The notes beneath the pieces are model-generated. The model saw only the letters and a program-made list of their open reading frames with translations. It made no database searches and had not been told where the DNA came from. A stretch of DNA of 64,000 nucleotides from Undaria pinnatifida (lineage: Eukaryota; Sar; Phaeophyceae; Laminariales; Alariaceae). Location: contig JABAKD010000020.1 of NCBI GenBank assembly GCA_012845835.1, positions 2,986,936-3,050,935 of the forward strand, in the 5' to 3' direction. Shown here in pieces: positions 1 to 12,757 of the stretch. The first letter of the stretch is position 1. Every line of letters begins with the position of its first letter. The position numbers and the translations under genes were made by a program.

Positions 1-329
1 TCCTTTATCTTTTTTTCTGTTCTTTGTTTATTTTCTCCAATTGACTTACGCCTGTCGTGCGTATGCGTAGTGATGGATACTACGTGTAATATATACGTGG
101 TAGTCTTCCTTGCTTGGGTGGCAATCGGAATAGTTGGTTTCTCCAGGCGTGAGTAATGAGACGTATGCACTGGCATGGACCTGGCACATCGTAGACTAAC
201 TCCCGATTTCACTTTTATATGTTTCTGGTGGAGGCATGAATTGCGTCAGCTGTGATATATGCGTGTACCACCTTGGGTTGTGTGTGTTTCCCTGGGGTAT
301 TCCTCAGCTCCAGAGTGACTGGAGCCTGT

Positions 330-701
330 TGTTAAGGAATTAGTGGGGTATTAGTCCGTTTGACCACTTGCAAAAGGTTAACCAATAGCTTACCCAAACT
401 AAGCCTTATAACACTCTCCCCCCCTGAAACGGCGGGATAGCAGGTCGGCCGGATATACGGGCGGACCTGTCAATATATCCAAGCCGTTTCATTTCCTGGG
501 TATACCGGGGAGAGTATTTTTCAAGTTCGCCATGGGGAAATCTGAAAAAGTTTATTATGGTGGATGTGGGGATCGAACCCACGACCCAAAAACCCATGGT
601 CTGTCGACGACGCCATTTGTTAAGGAATTAGTGGGGTATTAGTCCGTTTGACCACTTGCAAAAGGTTAACCAATAGCTTACCCAAACTAAGCCTTATAAC
701 A
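330..701 (-). mobile_element. TRIM retrotransposon copy A
   Basis: A miniature LTR element read on the minus strand. It has two 84-bp LTRs (330-413 and 618-701) with 5'-TG..CA-3' ends and short inverted termini TGTTA..TAACA. The internal region is about 204 bp. A G-rich polypurine tract abuts one LTR, and a TGG-starting primer-binding-like site lies 2 bp from the other. It has no ORF of its own, so it would depend on proteins from another element. Confidence 0.8.
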
Positions 702-721
702 CTAGTATAAGGCTTAGTTAG

Positions 722-1094
722 TGTTATAAGGCTTAGTTTGGGTAAGCTATTGGTTAACCAGTTGCAAGTGGTCAAACGGACTAATACCCCACTAGATTCC
801 TTAACAAATGGCGTCGTCGACACACCATGGGTTTTTTGGGTCGTGGGTTCGATCCCCACCATCCACAATAATAAACTTTTCAGATTTTCCCATGTCGAAC
901 TTGAAAAATGCTCTTCCTGGTATCCCCAGGAAATGAAACGGCTTGGATAATTGACAGGTCCGCCCGTATATCCGGCCGACCTGCTATCCCGCCGTTTCAG
1001 GGGGGGAGAGTGTTATAAGGCTTAGTTTGGGTAAGCTATTGGTTAACCAGTTGCAAGTGGTCAATCGGACTAATACCCCACTAATTCCTTAACA
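722..1094 (+). mobile_element. TRIM retrotransposon copy B (head-to-head with copy A)
   Basis: LTRs lie at 722-806 and 1011-1094. The primer-binding-like site begins at 809 (TGGCGTCGTCG) and the polypurine tract AGGGGGGGAGAG ends at 1010, directly before the 3' LTR. The internal part contains GTGGGTTCGATCCCCAC, a perfect tRNA T-arm-like hairpin including a B-box-like core. With copy A it forms a 765-bp inverted pair with a 20-bp spacer. The pair is flanked by CTGT on both sides (326-329 and 1095-1098). Confidence 0.8.
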
Positions 1095-1315
1095 CTGTCC
1101 TGTCACCACGGACTTGATTATGCGAGTTAATGTGAGAACAACAACAACAACAACAACAACAGCAACTAGCATTGGTCCTTAACAAGAGTAGTAGTGTTGT
1201 CTGCTTGTTGGGCTCGTAGAACTGGTTGTCGAGTGTTGACGAGTGGCGCGGAAGGAGCTAACCGGTGATAAGCGTTGAACACCAACTTGGGAGCGAGTCC
1301 TTGTGACTTGGCAAG

Positions 1316-1702
1316 TGTTGAGGTATTAGTGGGGTATTAGTCCGTTTGACGACTTGCAAAAGGTTAACCAATAGCTTACCCAAACCAAGCCTTATAACGC
1401 TCTCCCCTCCTGAAACGGCGGGATAGTAGGTCTGCCGGATATACGGGCGGACCTGTCAATAATCCAAGACGCTTCATTTCCTGGGTATACCGGGGAGAGT
1501 ATTTTTCAAGTTCGATCATCATGAATGAAGAAAGTCTGAAAAACTTTATTATGGTGGATGTGGGATTTGAACCCACGACAGAAAAAAAACCATGGATGGT
1601 CCTGCCAACGACGCCATTTGTTCAGGTATTAGTGGAGTATTAGTCCGTTTGACCACTTGCAAAAGGTACACCCATACCTTACCCAAACTAAGCCTCATAA
1701 CA
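1316..1702 (-). mobile_element. TRIM retrotransposon copy C
   Basis: Same family as copies A and B, more diverged. LTRs lie at 1316-1399 and 1619-1702. The polypurine tract complement (CTCTCCCCTCCTG) follows the first LTR. The primer-binding-like site complement (CCTGCCAACGACGCCA) precedes the second. It is oriented opposite to copy D, so C and D again form a head-to-head pair, with a spacer of about 98 bp. Confidence 0.75.
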
Positions 1703-2136
1703 CAGAGGTGCACCGTTGTTTTTCCGAGGAGACGCATGCTACGGTAGATGTATACCTTTTTTTGGCGAAAAAATGGTTTCTGAATGACGGGGCTCCCCAA
1801 TGTCAAGTCATAAGGAGCTTAGTTTGGGCAAGCTTTTGGTTAACCTTTGGCAAGTAGTCAAACGGACTAATACCCCACTAAGTCCTTAACAAATGGCGTC
1901 GTCGGCAGGACCATGTTTTTTTTGGGGTCGTGGGTTCAAATCCCACATACATCCACCATAATAATAGACTTTGTTCAGATTTTCCCCATGTCGAACTTGA
2001 TAAATACTTTCCCCGGTATACCCAGGAAATGAAACGGCTTGGATATTTTGACAGGTCCGCCCGTATATCCGGCCGACCTGTGCTATCCCGCCGTTTCAGG
2101 GGGGAAGAGTACTATAAGGCTTAGTTTGGTCGCTAT

Positions 2137-2601
<465 letters not shown>

Positions 2602-3084
2602 GCTATTGGTTAACCTTTTGCAAATGGTCAAACGGACTAATAATACCCCACTAATTGCTTATCACTAATTAATCCAAAATCGTCGTAAATTTATATATAG
2701 ATAGGCAATTTGTTTCACGATAAATGATTATGATGATTCTCGTTGTGTGTGCCCGAGCCATGGGGGTTTTCATCCGGTAGTGGTGCAGCAGTTTTATTTT
2801 TCTCCACCAAATCAGTTTTTTTTTGGGAGAGGGACGTCGTGTCCTAAGCTCCCAAATTAAGGAACCTACCTCAAGAAAAAAAGCGGTGCGCACCTTTATC
2901 GTGTAGCAGGCGTCAGGAGCTGCTCGTCGCTCGATTGAGAAGCCTTTATATCACCTGATGACCAAAACAAAACTGTGGGATGTAGTGTTGATTTACGAAA
3001 AAAAAAGTAGTAAGAGTAGTCTAGTGCTTCACGTAGGAATACTACCAGATGGACTTACCTGATGATTAAGTGTCACTTAAAAAT

Positions 3085-3310
3085 CATAACATAATAAATA
3101 TTCGCTGAAACAGATGCATAGGGAAAGGAAGCAGTAGATAAAAACAAGAAGAGTGGGGAAAGAAAGGGAATGGGGAAACGGTTGGCAGGACGTCATAGAT
3201 ACGATTGCTTCATGGAAGGATATTCGATTTACATCCGGAACGGCATTCTATGCTATAATAATGTCGGAGGGCAAAAGTATCAATAAAGATAACTTATACT
3301 GTAAATGTTT
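3085..3310 (+). repeat. Second copy of the retroposon body
   Basis: It shares GTAGATAAAA, GGGGAAAG, ACGGTTGGC, GATATTCGATTTA and TGTCGGAGGGCAAAA in the same order as 2137-2327. The end is followed by GTATCAATAAAGATAAC rather than a long TAA array. Confidence 0.6.
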
Positions 3311-3548
3311 TTATCATTCCACTCTTGCTAGATGGTAACACCGAGATTAACTAAGGATGACAATAATAAAGGATACTTTATGATTTGTTCGATGTAATTC
3401 ATCAGCATCTCAATTAATTCCCATGTTACCGTTGAACACGTTGATGTCTTCAACATCAGGGTTCACTGCGTGCTTGATGTCCATTTATTACTTTCTAGAC
3501 TCTAGACTTTGACCCATAAACAACTTGATAACATAACGAGCGACCCCG

Positions 3549-3632
3549 GTGCATCACGCAGCTTGCAAAGATGAGTATCGACCCTAAACTTATCCAACTC
3601 ACAGCTGACGTGTTCAGAACATATTCTTAAAA
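3549..3632 (+). repeat. R1 repeat fragment
   Basis: The block from GGTGCATCACGCAGCTTGCA to CTCACAGCTGACGT recurs with few changes at 15977-16060. Shorter matches occur near 23411-23475 and 36385-36440. Confidence 0.65.
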
Positions 3633-4191
3633 CCTCGTGGCCTAAGAAGTAAAACGACAAAAATGTTGCTTAACAAGGAACACGACTTCCCGACGGTTGT
3701 CGGTGATTGAGGAGCGCTCCGTCATCCACAACACGTTTCAACCAAAAAAATAACTTACTAAATCTGCTAAATACCAGGTACATTTACTACCTCTTCCTAT
3801 ATATCGTAGAACGTGTCTGTCTGTGAATTTCCGTCGGACAAGGTCCTGGTACAGAACTGAAGAGAGGAGCAGGGATGTGCCAACTCGTTCGTCCTGATCT
3901 GCGCGAATACCACAACCTTGACTTACGACATGTGTCCTCACACCATTCGCAGCAGTCAAAAGCACGGGGGTCGTCCGCCCGGGGGCCAATGCCCCACGAG
4001 GAGGGGGTAAAAAAGACTAACTTCGCCGTGTCACCATGTCAATGACACGCATGTTGCCAGTTGCGAGCAAGCACGGCCAATCGGGAGGCAACGTGCACGT
4101 TGCGATTGCCCGCACCCATCTCCTGATATGATAGCTGGATAGAACAAGAAAGCGGCCCCACCTCGCGGTTGCTGTACCGCAGGCCGCAGAC

Positions 4192-4263
4192 ATGTTGTGC
4201 ACGTTCAAGGAGGAGGTGAAAAAGACTGGCTTCGACGGGAAGTTTATCGCCAGCGCTCAAAAG
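4192..4263 (+). CDS. Possible orphan exon, unknown protein
   Basis: The frame starting at ATG 4192 reads TFKEEVKKTGFDGKFIASAQ and ends ..CAAAAG directly before GTAGGT, a good donor. An acceptor-like CAG precedes it at 4188-4190 (GCAG/AC). The residue mix looks like real protein, but no matching neighbouring exons were found and the family is not recognised. A weak echo of the same segment (GTAAAAAAGACTAACTTCG) lies near 4006. Confidence 0.25.
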
Positions 4264-5843
4264 GTAGGTGCTGTTTCATGGTCAATCTAGCCGTACGGTA
4301 AAACCCGGCTTCGTCTACGATAGCTGTACGGCGGACGTCATTCCGATCGACAACGTTTAATCGAAAAAAAAACAATTTGTAAAGCAGCCAACGACACTCG
4401 TTGCCCTGCTGTTCCTCAGTGTACTGCTACTACAGTACTCAGTGGTTACTAATTAGGTCCATGTCGCGACAGCCTGGAGGTTTAGCTGACAGAAAACCAG
4501 AGTAAGCCAAGGAAACGTTCGCATTGTTAGCTCGAATGAGAGTACGCTCACCATCATCACATCTAGTCCCCACTGCGAGTTTTTATCGTCTTCGAAAAGC
4601 ACTGCTCTTCGTCTCTTAATCGTCTCGCAAGCTAACAGCAGGCAGAAAATACATACATGGAGGCATTCAACCAAGTGTTCAAATACCACCACCACCCTCC
4701 CATACCTCGTGGTCGTCATTACCGTTTTCCCGGGGGACCGATAGACCCTGCACTCAAATCACACCGCAGCGCACGTATCGAGACGGCGCGGTACGTAGAG
4801 CCTCAAACAACCCTAACGTACAACCAAAAACGTGACTAACGTGATACATGATATTCCCCACCCGCGTAAACCACAGCCGCAAGGAAACCCAACCAATAGG
4901 AACCTTTGCAGATACCGCACGATCGCGGATCAACCTTACAAAGAAAAACAAACAACAGATCCCAGGCAATAAAAATTTCACCCGGGGGCTGCAAATTCAG
5001 GGGCGAGAGGAGTGTCCACCCTCGCAATCTCCAAGCACAACGAAAATACCCTCCCCACCAACACCACCACCAACATCTACAAATAATACTCTGTGCGCGA
5101 TATCCACATTGAAGGGCGCAAATCTTACACACCCTCCCCCAACCAAACCAACCAAAAAGTATCTCGATAAAACAAACGGGGATCATACGCAAGGCCCACA
5201 AGCCCCACGCCTTCCTCCAAGGCTACAAAAACCCCCCCAACACACAAAAAAAACGACACCTCAACCCCATTAGAACTGCACCCACCCCCATTCTAAGGAC
5301 AAAGTACTTGGAACTAGAGTCGATCCGTTTTGCAGCGTTTGTTTTTACGTTAGTTTTGCATCCACGTTGTCGTGGACAATCCATACACTTGCAATTAGTA
5401 TGAGATCATTTTTGCAGGGGTAAAAGCGCCAAGACCCCCAAGCCCTGCCACCGTCAGATCTGCTCCGGGGTCAAAAAGGAATCGGCACTCGCCGCCACGT
5501 CATGCGCGGGCGCTAAAACAAACACCAGGGCGTCGACAAAAAAAAATCGCGGCAGCAACCGAACTGACGGCGGTGCGCGCTACCTTTAACATCTAACCAA
5601 TAGACGCATGGTCTTCGCTGCCCCGCTGCGACAACAGTGGAGAGGTCTACCCATGGTTTTTCTTATCTCCTACGGCAGCAGCGGTTCGTTCGCCATACGG
5701 CATCACTTCCCAGCCACAGCAGTAGTGCTTCATAAGGGCGGGAGAGGCCACAACGGTGGACACGACTCCCGGCACCACCGCCGAGCTGCTGCGCCTACTA
5801 CCACCTGCTAATCGGCTTGCCGCAGTGCGGCACAACACCACCG

Positions 5844-7616
5844 TTACTTGGGTGCCCCCGCCACCACCAAGCTTCCGTCCGCCTCCCCCTGCTTCTCTTC
5901 CTCTTCCTCTTCCTCCGGCTCCGGCTCCGCGACGACGAAGAGCCCGCCGTTTCTCCTCATGATCTCCTGGAAAGTCATCATTCCCACCATCATGCTCACT
6001 ACCGTCATCTGCCCGTACACACGCGTGTGCATGAGCTTCTGGCTGAGCTTGAGGTTCGTCTCGTTCCGCATGGAGAACAGGATCCCTCCCACCGCAGGAG
6101 CAGCCATGCCAACTGAACCAAGGGCAGCGGGGTACCAACCACGGACGGGGTGATTTAAAAAAAAAAACAATTTCGAAACAAAACGTCTTGCAAGAGCAGT
6201 GGGGGACCAATCATGGAGGGAGTGATATAAAAAATCCAGCTTCGAAAAACAATAGTTCCAAATTGGATTTGATATTATCGCATGGGGGGGGAGGCGGGGG
6301 GCAGTTAGTGATGGCCCAAGGATAAACAAGCCAATGGATGAGGTAACCCACCAAGGTACAGCTAGGCCCAGGATGTTTTCGTTTCACGTTTTACCGTACA
6401 CGTCGGTCTGTACGCGACAAGACACTCGCTTTTACGAGCCACTTTTTAGCCACGCCCACGTTTTCCACAACAAACTAATTGGAATTAGAGTCGGATACTG
6501 TTAGCAGTGGCAACAAGGATAAGGGCTTCGTTCAACCATTGTACTAGGCTGCGAAAAAGAACCTACCCTAATACCAAGTAGTTAACCCCCCAAAAACGTG
6601 CATGGATGCAGTTGCGAAAGGATTGAGCGCCTCCCGTAATCGCCTCTCGAAGCCTAAGGTAAAAGACGCTCGAAGCTCTGGGGCTGGAGCTTTGGTCGGA
6701 ATTCTGAGACAGAGATTTTTGTCCTACTGGAGCTACAAGCAGGCTGCGGTGCGGCTTTGCACATTGTCTCCTGTCCAAACAGCAGTGGGCTAACGTGACG
6801 AGGGCACCAGGCCGGAGCTCTGGGGCTTTGATATACTCTTTCTTGGTTTCAGTGACAATGCCGAGCGATATGCCTGCGAACCAAACGTGTCCCCGGGAGT
6901 TGCTATCAATATCTTCCAGTTGGCATCTGGTGATACTTACGTTGCAGGTGAGCAGCTGAACATGGTTCAGTTAGTTTAACCTGACGTCGTCAGCTGATGC
7001 CACATGATAAAAAATACGACCACGTTTGGGAAAAGTATATATACGTAGTCCTGCCGGCAGTTCCTTCAGCCCAAGTCTACACGTACACACTGCCTAAACC
7101 GACAAGTCGACGCTTCAACCACCACGATAATCTCCACAACAACAACATCGACAACAATAACAACAACAACATCGACAACATCGACAACATCGACAACATC
7201 GACAACAACACCAACACCAACAACAACACCAACAGCAGCAGCAACAACAACAAAACCACCACCACTCCCACCACCACCACCACCACCGTCACCACCACCA
7301 CCACCACCAAGAGCAACACCATCGACAACAACACCAACACCAACAACAACACCAACAACAGCAGCAACAACAACAAAACCACCACCACTCCCACCACCAC
7401 CACCACCACCATCACCACCACCACCAACAACAACAACAACACCATCAACACCACCACCAATAAGAACTCACTCATCATCTTGAAAGGATTTTGGTAGCAC
7501 CAGTTCGCCGCCTTCTTTGTGGCCGACAATTGCTGCCCGTTTGTTGTATTAAAAGACTGTTTGACGTCGTCGTCTACAATTCCGTACGCTTGAGGGTCGA
7601 CGTTGGCGGCGTGCAT
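5844..7616 (-). CDS. HIG1-domain mitochondrial inner-membrane protein
   Basis: Two exons on the minus strand, 7616-7472 and 6112-5844, give 137 residues. The donor is A|GTGAGT and the acceptor GTTCAG|TT, and the split codon gives Ile. The HIG1 signature spans about residues 41-98: QNPFKMMIGMAAPAVGGI, then a polar turn with MRNETN, then KLSQKLMHTRVYGQMTVV. It therefore has two membrane helices joined by the typical SQ..M..RV..Q motif. The tail after residue 110 is acidic (EPEPEEEEEEEK). HIG1 proteins (Rcf1/HIGD family) associate with cytochrome c oxidase and respiratory supercomplexes; that role is inferred from the family. The start ATG at 7616 lies inside a longer open frame, so an extra upstream exon joining near 7640 (TACGTAG|AC) is possible. 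A G/T-rich simple repeat starts about 10 nt after the donor. Confidence 0.8.
7136..7462. repeat. AAC/ACC simple-repeat array in the HIG1 intron
   Basis: On the gene's sense strand it is a GTT/GGT-rich array beginning about 10 nt downstream of the 5' splice site at 7471. It includes five 9-bp ATCGACAAC units (7169-7210). A block of about 100 bp is repeated with a 123-bp offset (7201 and 7324). The polyThr/Asn and polyVal/Leu frames here are not genes. Confidence 0.95.
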
Positions 7617-10600
7617 CACCAGCTCCGTCCGGAGGAGGTCTACGTAACATGGAGGCGGGAAAAAGCAGGAGGGGGGGGGGGAGGGGGGAGTCGGTGGAGA
7701 AACGGGGGATCTCGCGAGGAAAACTCGTTGACACGTTTGATGCCACATGCAACTTTGGCGCCTCATATATAGCTATGGGGTTTCTCTAATAAACCCGGCG
7801 TTGTCACGCTTAGGTATGATAGCAACACACCGTGTGACGCGTTAGCGGAGGAGAATTGCAAACGCTTCTCGTACAAAAGTCTCACGGAGTCACATCGCCG
7901 CACGCCCTGCAATCAACACGTTACATGCAGATTTGCGATGCTAGAGTGCGGTGACTATTTACATGACAGCACGCCAACGATCTCTTCTGCGAGAGAGAAG
8001 ACGTCCATTCACAGCACACGGCAAAGCTATACACATTGGAGCCTGCCCTGCGACCATGGACTCGATTATGACGACGAGCTAATCAATGCGAGAATAACAG
8101 CACGAGCAACTGCAGCGCGGTCGCTGCGAGCACTGCCGTGAGCTCGTTCAAATGGGCGTTTACTGCCACTGCACTCACAGGCGAGGAATATGGGGGAAAT
8201 CGCCAAGGCCGTCTTGGCGCTGACGCTCGTTGACTTGCGGAACCTGCAGGCATTGACAAAAAAGAAAACAGCAAAGTGCGCGTGACAGTTAGCCTGCACG
8301 TAGCGCCCATATAGGTGCGTATCGTCTTTATCAACCCTTGCCTCGGATCTCTACGGCATGCCGTCTGTTTCGCGACATTCTATAATATGTTCACCTGTTG
8401 GTGTTGATTGAGGGAGAGGCCGGGAAAAGCTTGGTAGCTAGGATTAATAGTTCAGAGCCTGTTGCTGCATGAAGCTGATCGATTGCACGCCGTATGGTGT
8501 CTGGTATGTATGTCAACGGACGATACTGATGTGACCACGGATTTGATTAATCGAGTAAATGTGAGAACGACGACAACTGGTATCCTGTGCAGGGGTTCAG
8601 TTGGTTCAGTTGCTGTCGGTCTCACACAAAACTCATCACTATGCGCGTGGTCACATGAGAAAGCCTGCGATAATTACGGAGTGAAAGCACATGTCGGAAA
8701 AAAAAAAAAAAGTCGGGGCAGGGGCACGCGACAAAAAGAGAAAACCACAGCACCAAAAAAGGTCAAAACAAAAAAACAACCACAGCAGACCAGCAAACCA
8801 CGCAGCACAGCACTACACAAAAAAAAGGTCGAAACAAAAAAACAAACCGGAGCTCTGCTCTTTTTAGCAGAGCTTCCCATCCTGTCCAAGGCCCAAGACC
8901 AAAAGTTCCCCCCCCCCCTCATGTTTTTACAAAGTTTTGGAGACCCCCCCGCTTCGCGCTTATTGCACGCGATGTTTGCCTGGTCGGTGAAAACCCGACG
9001 TGCTCCATTCCGGCATCGTAGGGATGTGAGGGTGTAACGCCTACTGCACGTACGAAATGAGTACACCCCCTGTATAGGGGCATAGACAGGGGGCATATCC
9101 ATAGCCAACAGGGGGGCGTCTCTAACACCATTTGACCTCTTGAGAAAGGTGGTTTTTCGGTGTGAGTGCACCAAAAACGTGACACAAACTACCGACGACA
9201 TCCAACAACTTCGTGACACAAATTAACGACGGCAAGGCGTTTCGTGACAAAAAAACTTCCGAAACATGATATTTTCACGTGACATAATCTCGAGACAAAA
9301 CCAAGCTGTAGAGCCGCCTCTTCGGCCTTTGGCCTGGCTTCAGCACGGCCGCTGACGCTCAGGCAGCCTCTGCTGCAGGCATGGATGAGTGAGGTTGATT
9401 CGCGGCGAACTATTCCGCTGTGCTCGCTTCTCTGTGGCCATAGTCCATGCCATTTTATGTCACCTTCCTTCTTTTTTTGCTTGTCGTACGTTTGAGGTAC
9501 GAGGAAACCCGTACGTAAGGGGTGAGAACAGCAGTATGTACGACGAGCATGAACGCCAACCGACGACATTGGCCAACACACAACAGCAGGGGTAGCAGCA
9601 GCAGGCGAAACTTTTAGTTCGTAATGCAGCAACCAGCAGCAACAATAACCACAGCAGATAGCTCAAAGTGCAGTACGAGTGCCGTTGGCAAATTTAGCCG
9701 TACTCGCATCACTCTGTCCAATATGTAACGACCGTTCTATGTTCATATTAGTAGAGAAAATATATTACATTTCCTGTAAGAATGATACGTCGTACGAGCG
9801 GACGTTCTGGTGTGCTACTAGACCATCCAGCACACCGCAAGTTTTACATTAACAAGAGCGAACAAGAGTGCAGGGCACAGGGGCCCCCAACACAGAGACA
9901 CATGACAACCACGGCCAGCTGTCGATCACGCAATTGGCCGGTAGTCCGTGCTTCGGTGGGTGTATCGGAAGTCGTTCGTAGTACTTACTGTAGACCGTCG
10001 AAAAACCACGTGACATTTCGTTCTGGTGGCAGACTCGCAAGTAGACCCCCGAATTTTCTTGTTCCTTTATTTTTCTTGGCCCCGTGGGCCCCTACTAAAA
10101 AAGTGCCCCTTTTCTTGACGCGTGGCGTTGTTTTCTCTTTTCGTCGCATGCCCTCAGTTGGGGTTGGGCTTATCAAACATAGTATTACTGGTAATCGTCT
10201 CTCTGGTGGTACTTTTATTTCTCATTTTGGGCGAGGAGCGGGAAAAAGTTGACCTTCAGCTAGACTATGCTGTTGCTGTGGATTTCGTACTTTGACTTGG
10301 AAAAGGGCACGTTCTGAGTACCAGGTACGTACTTAGACTACTCGTAACTTTCCAGTAAGTAAACATCAACCTGGATCAGCCGGAATTACTGGTAACTTTA
10401 CAGTAAATATCAGCCCGGCTTCCTTGTCGTACCACCGTTATATTGGTGGTTATGCTTACCGCCTTACCCAACATATAAGGCCGTGGGGGATGTATCTACC
10501 CGCCATCCCCGGGTTTCCGGCTCACTCTAATATCTAGATACTTTGTCGGTGAAGTCAATTGCGCCGCACATTTTCAAGACGCTGCATTTCGACATTTCGA

Positions 10601-12757
10601 CCTTCAGCTGGTTTCTGCCTTAGCAGAGAGAGGGTATACCTTTTCAGCGTTGCATCCACAGCATGTCGTGATTCTACTTAGATTGACCGTCCGCACTTTT
10701 TCAACGGAGGTCTACACCTTGATTTGGGGTGCTCCAGCGGCCGAAATTGGTCAAAACTTAAAAATCCGAAGACACTGAATGAGACAAAAGAGCAACCCCC
10801 AACTGAACGCTTGAGCTTCACTTGCGGACAGCTACATCCTCTTCACAAGCAACCACATTCCGCGAAGCTGCACCACGCTCATGATGCGGTTGATGAGGGC
10901 TACGGGTGCACCAGGCAGCAGTCGTAGGCAGCCAGACATGACACACGAGGTGATTTCGCGAAGCAAGGTTGCCAGGCAGGATCATGAAAAAGATTAATAC
11001 CCTTGGCATTGGTAGAAAAATCGAAAAAACGCCTACTTCACGAAACATACTAATCCTTGGGGACCCCCCGCGGCTAAGAAGCAGCAGATACATAGTCTTG
11101 GGCATGGTCGGCGTTTTTGTTTTGTGCGTGCTTATGAGCCGTGTCGTCGTGTCCAATGGCTCCATGCCGGTACGCCAATACTAGCGACCATTGCGCAAAC
11201 CGGCTATTCTTCGAAGTACCGTTTCGGCCGCCGTTGCCGTCTTTCTTACCGCATAATAGTGCAAGCTGGTCCTCTGAGCAGCAATTATTGTTGTTGTAGA
11301 TCTCACAATGGCATACGAAGTTCTTTGCCACAATCTAGCTCAAGATCACGAACAGGCACAAGGAGTGTACCTTCGTAAGCTGTAAGCAGCAGATAGATAA
11401 GTCTTGGGCATGGTCAGCTTTTCGTGCATGTTCCCCATCGTTGCCGCTCTTCTTACTGCAGAATAAGTAGTGCATGTTGATCCTCACAAGCAGCACAAAA
11501 TGTTTTTAGATCTCACAATATAGTACGAAGCTGTAATCTAGCTCACGATCGCGAAAAGGCACAAGGAGTGTGCCCAGCTGGCATGCATATACCACAGATC
11601 AGGCTGGGAAATAAAGCCACCCGCCGGATGTCGCGACGAAACCATACGAGCTGTCGTGCTGTCGCAACGCTTTCTAATTTCCCGCTGCATAGATAAATGT
11701 GCCGAGACGCGCCGCAAGCGCAACTTCCTCTCACCAGGGGGAGAATTTGGTGAGGGCCGCCACCCCAGCTGTGGAGAAGACTCCTGTTGCCGCGCCGGCT
11801 TCGACACCTGGCAAGCATGACAAGCGAGAAGCGAGGGCCAGACACAAGACAGCGGCGGTCGGCGGAGGGTTTGCGGGTCTCGGTCAGACGGTTCGGATCA
11901 AGCCCATAAAAAAACTCTACCAACTCCGAGCCACCGAGCCGCGCGCTGAACCCTTCTCAGTGACACCAAGACGAAAGACAGCAGCACAGATGCTACGTAC
12001 AGTGTGGTATTAGACTATTAATAATGTGATTATGGAGACTTTTGGGACCCGGCAAATGTTTGGTTTTTGTATCAACCTAAAAAAGAGCAGTGCGGTCTTA
12101 CTTGTCAACTCCAGAAAGAGATAACGCGCAGCAGTGCAAGCATCATCATCGGCAGGAAGAACACATCTCCCTGACGTGCCCATCGAACGCACCGCCCATA
12201 CACACAACCCTGCAGAGGGCGTGGGCGATGCTGTGGTGTCAAGGTACATTTTCGACACATTTTCGCTCTGATCTGGTATTGCTAACTGTACAGCAGCAGT
12301 TGTTGTTGACTAAAATTAGAAATTAGTACGTGGTTGCACGACGAAAATAGCGGGAAAATAGAGAATAGGGGATGCCAGCGAACTCGGTGGCTGAACCACT
12401 CCTTACCTTTCTCTTTGGCCAAGCTCAGCACTCGACTTCGCTTTGTGGTGGAGTCTATCCCTTGTAAGTGCGCCATAGATTACTCTTGTTGTTGAACTGC
12501 TTCACTCCGAGGGATGGTGCTGTCCCAATGAAGATGTCTGAAGCTCTGTCTGAAGCTCTGCGCAGAGGGTGGATGATGGGTGACGATGATGCTGGTCTGA
12601 ACCTAGAGAACCGTCACAGGGTTTCGATATAACGAAGGATGTGTTAAATGTTCCCGAAAAATAGAAGGGACTGTCAGGTTTCTGAGTGCAAGTGTGTAAA
12701 CCTGCTTTGCTGCTCTGCTGCTCCGGCTCAGCAGCACCGTGCACGTGTCGTACAGGG
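7617..12757. other. Intergenic stretch, no confirmed gene
   Basis: It contains R1-like words near 8049 and 8530 and a hairpin GAGCTCTGCTC..AGCAGAGCT near 8851-8875. There is a purine-rich A-tract region (8697-8850) that makes long lysine-rich frames, and a partial duplication (11076-11574). A plus-strand open frame at about 11699-12013 lacks an ATG near its start and matches no known family. Confidence 0.6.
11076..11574 (+). repeat. Imperfect tandem duplication
   Basis: About 11076-11371 and 11385-11574 share, in order, AGCAGCAGATA, GTCTTGGGCATGGTC, GTAGATCTCACAAT/TTAGATCTCACAAT, AATCTAGCTCA and GGCACAAGGAGTGT. The second copy carries an internal deletion of about 100 bp. Confidence 0.7.

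Larger units (their letters stand above)
240..1140 (+). repeat. Copy of dispersed repeat R1, split by a TRIM pair
   Basis: Sequence on both sides of the TRIM pair (about 240-329 and 1095-1140) matches one continuous stretch on the minus strand near 23330-23460. Shared words are CAGCTGTGA, CCAGAGTGACTGGAGCCTGT and GACTTGATTATGCGAG. Related fragments occur near 3549, 8049, 8530, 15977 and 36372. No coding capacity is visible; it is an interspersed repeat of unknown class. Confidence 0.6.
2665..5843. other. Stretch without a confirmed gene
   Basis: It holds the retroposon paralogue, an R1 fragment (about 3549-3632) and a possible orphan exon at 4192-4263. Around 5000-5270 there is a C/A-rich low-complexity stretch on the plus strand. 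Near 5297 lies a fragment ACTTGGAACTAGAGTC that recurs near 6481 and 34370. No family was recognised in any frame. Confidence 0.6.

Noticed and set aside
809-870. Possible intact tRNA gene in TRIM internal regions (A-box-like TGGCGTCGTCGG plus B-box-like GGTTCGATCCC)
   Set aside because: No acceptor-stem pairing and no anticodon arm can be drawn. The A-box-like part is better explained as a primer-binding site.
1136-1165. CRISPR-like or coding meaning for the AAC run
   Set aside because: A short AAC microsatellite at the end of an R1 copy. No spaced identical repeats occur anywhere in the window.
8462-9219. Overlapping ORFs of 191 (+) and 181 (-) codons
   Set aside because: The plus frame is carried by A-rich tracts giving Lys/Thr/Gln runs. 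The minus frame is its Phe/Cys-rich shadow, with no domain in either.
11699-12013. 104-codon plus-strand ORF with protein-like composition
   Set aside because: The nominal start is not ATG, there are no convincing splice partners, and no family was recognised.
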